This document shows positions 22,618 to 22,812 of a DNA stretch of 22,812 nucleotides, one piece after another. Each line of letters starts with the position of its first letter. The stretch's first letter is position 1. The notes beneath the pieces were generated by a model. That model was not told the DNA's origin and made no database searches. It saw nothing but the letters and a program-made list of their open reading frames with translations. Made by a program: the position numbers and the translations under genes. The DNA comes from UMGS75 sp051872775 (GTDB taxonomy: Bacteria; Bacillota_I; Bacilli_A; ML615J-28; CAG-313): positions 1-22,812 of the forward strand of contig JBJEEE010000103.1 in the NCBI GenBank assembly GCA_051872775.1. Direction: 5' to 3'.

Positions 22618-22767
22618 ATGAATAATAAAAAAATGATAAAGTCATCAAGTAAAGGTAAGTATAGAGAAAAATGTGGTGATTGTTACTATAATGGAAGTTG
22701 TAACATAGCTTTAAATCAATGTTACTTTTTAAAGAAAAAACATGTTCAAGAAAATTGGGTTCTTTAA
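22618..22767 (+). CDS. 49-residue Cys-rich small protein
   Basis: Starts at ATG 22618 with AAAGGAG six nt upstream, a strong ribosome-binding site; the in-frame TTG at 22585 has none. Basic N-terminal tail (residues 1-28), then four cysteines in C-G-D-C-x5-C-x7-C spacing (CGDCYYNGSC...NQC) and a short tail K-K-K-H-V-Q-E-N-W-V-L. The cysteine pattern suggests a small metal-binding or Fe-S knuckle; there is no signal peptide, so a disulfide-rich secreted peptide is less likely. It diverges from the unknown/DUF2779 operon. Function unknown. The frame is short and the window ends 45 nt later, so the full context is missing. Confidence 0.55.
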   Translation: MNNKKMIKSSSKGKYREKCGDCYYNGSCNIALNQCYFLKKKHVQENWVL

Positions 22768-22771
22768 AATC

Positions 22772-22810
22772 AGTTGGGGTTTCCAAAAAAGCTATAGAAT
22801 TAGTTGGGGT
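22772..22810 (+). repeat. Short direct repeat AGTTGGGGT, two copies
   Basis: AGTTGGGGT occurs at 22772-22780 and 22802-22810, 30 nt apart (one repeat period equals ten codons). G-rich runs are unusual in this AT-rich window. Both copies are at the window edge, so whether the repeat continues is not visible. Confidence 0.4.
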
Positions 22811-22812
22811 GG

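Overview
The window is AT-rich DNA from a low-GC member of the Bacilli, most likely an uncultured gut-type lineage near Erysipelotrichales or the non-Mycoplasma Tenericutes. This placement is inferred from several things seen here. TGA is used as a stop (parA, the 2518-3174 gene), so the code is standard and not the mycoplasma code. Ribosome-binding sites are strong GGAGG types and promoters are sigma-A-like. The gene set includes SpoIIE, a ComK-like protein, DUF951, a PduL-type phosphotransacetylase, a DUF2779 nuclease, and the mnmG-rsmG-parA block typical of Firmicutes chromosomes. I see no rRNA, tRNA, CRISPR array, insertion sequence or prophage. It reads as ordinary chromosome with some poorly characterised genes.

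Layout: 1-2466 (+) is the C-terminal part of a large surface protein with three Ig-like (Big_2) repeats, a purple-acid-phosphatase-type FnIII domain and a metallophosphoesterase domain. From 2471 to 10016 everything is on the minus strand. In transcription order this gives a PucR-type regulator overlapping a thioredoxin; a probable operon of ABC ATPase, ComK-like protein, pgk and tpiA; a single-pass FnIII-like membrane protein; rpsD with its own promoter and a 5' leader; and a tail-anchored TPR-like protein. A small rhodanese (10018-10332, +) diverges from the PucR gene.

10364-18249 is again minus strand: spoIIE; a tight cluster of zinc-ribbon membrane protein, mnmG, rsmG, parA, mscS and DUF951 whose junctions overlap or lie a few bases apart; and a lone pduL. 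rimO (18413-19711, +) follows. A two-gene minus operon (unknown 275-aa protein, then the DUF2779 nuclease with Cas4-like and DEDD exonuclease-like parts) covers 19758-22510. A 49-aa Cys-rich ORF (22618-22767, +) diverges from it at the window edge.

Functionally the window mixes central carbon metabolism (pgk, tpiA, sugar-ABC ATPase, PduL), translation (rpsD, mnmG, rsmG, rimO), thiol/sulfur chemistry (thioredoxin, rhodanese), chromosome partition and osmoprotection (parA, mscS) and cell differentiation (spoIIE, comK-like). The points most worth a second look are the ComK-like gene translationally coupled to the sugar-ABC ATPase inside a glycolytic operon, the DUF2779 nuclease with its unknown partner and divergent Cys-rich mini-ORF, ParA without an adjacent ParB, and a perfect DnaA box in the rpsD leader.
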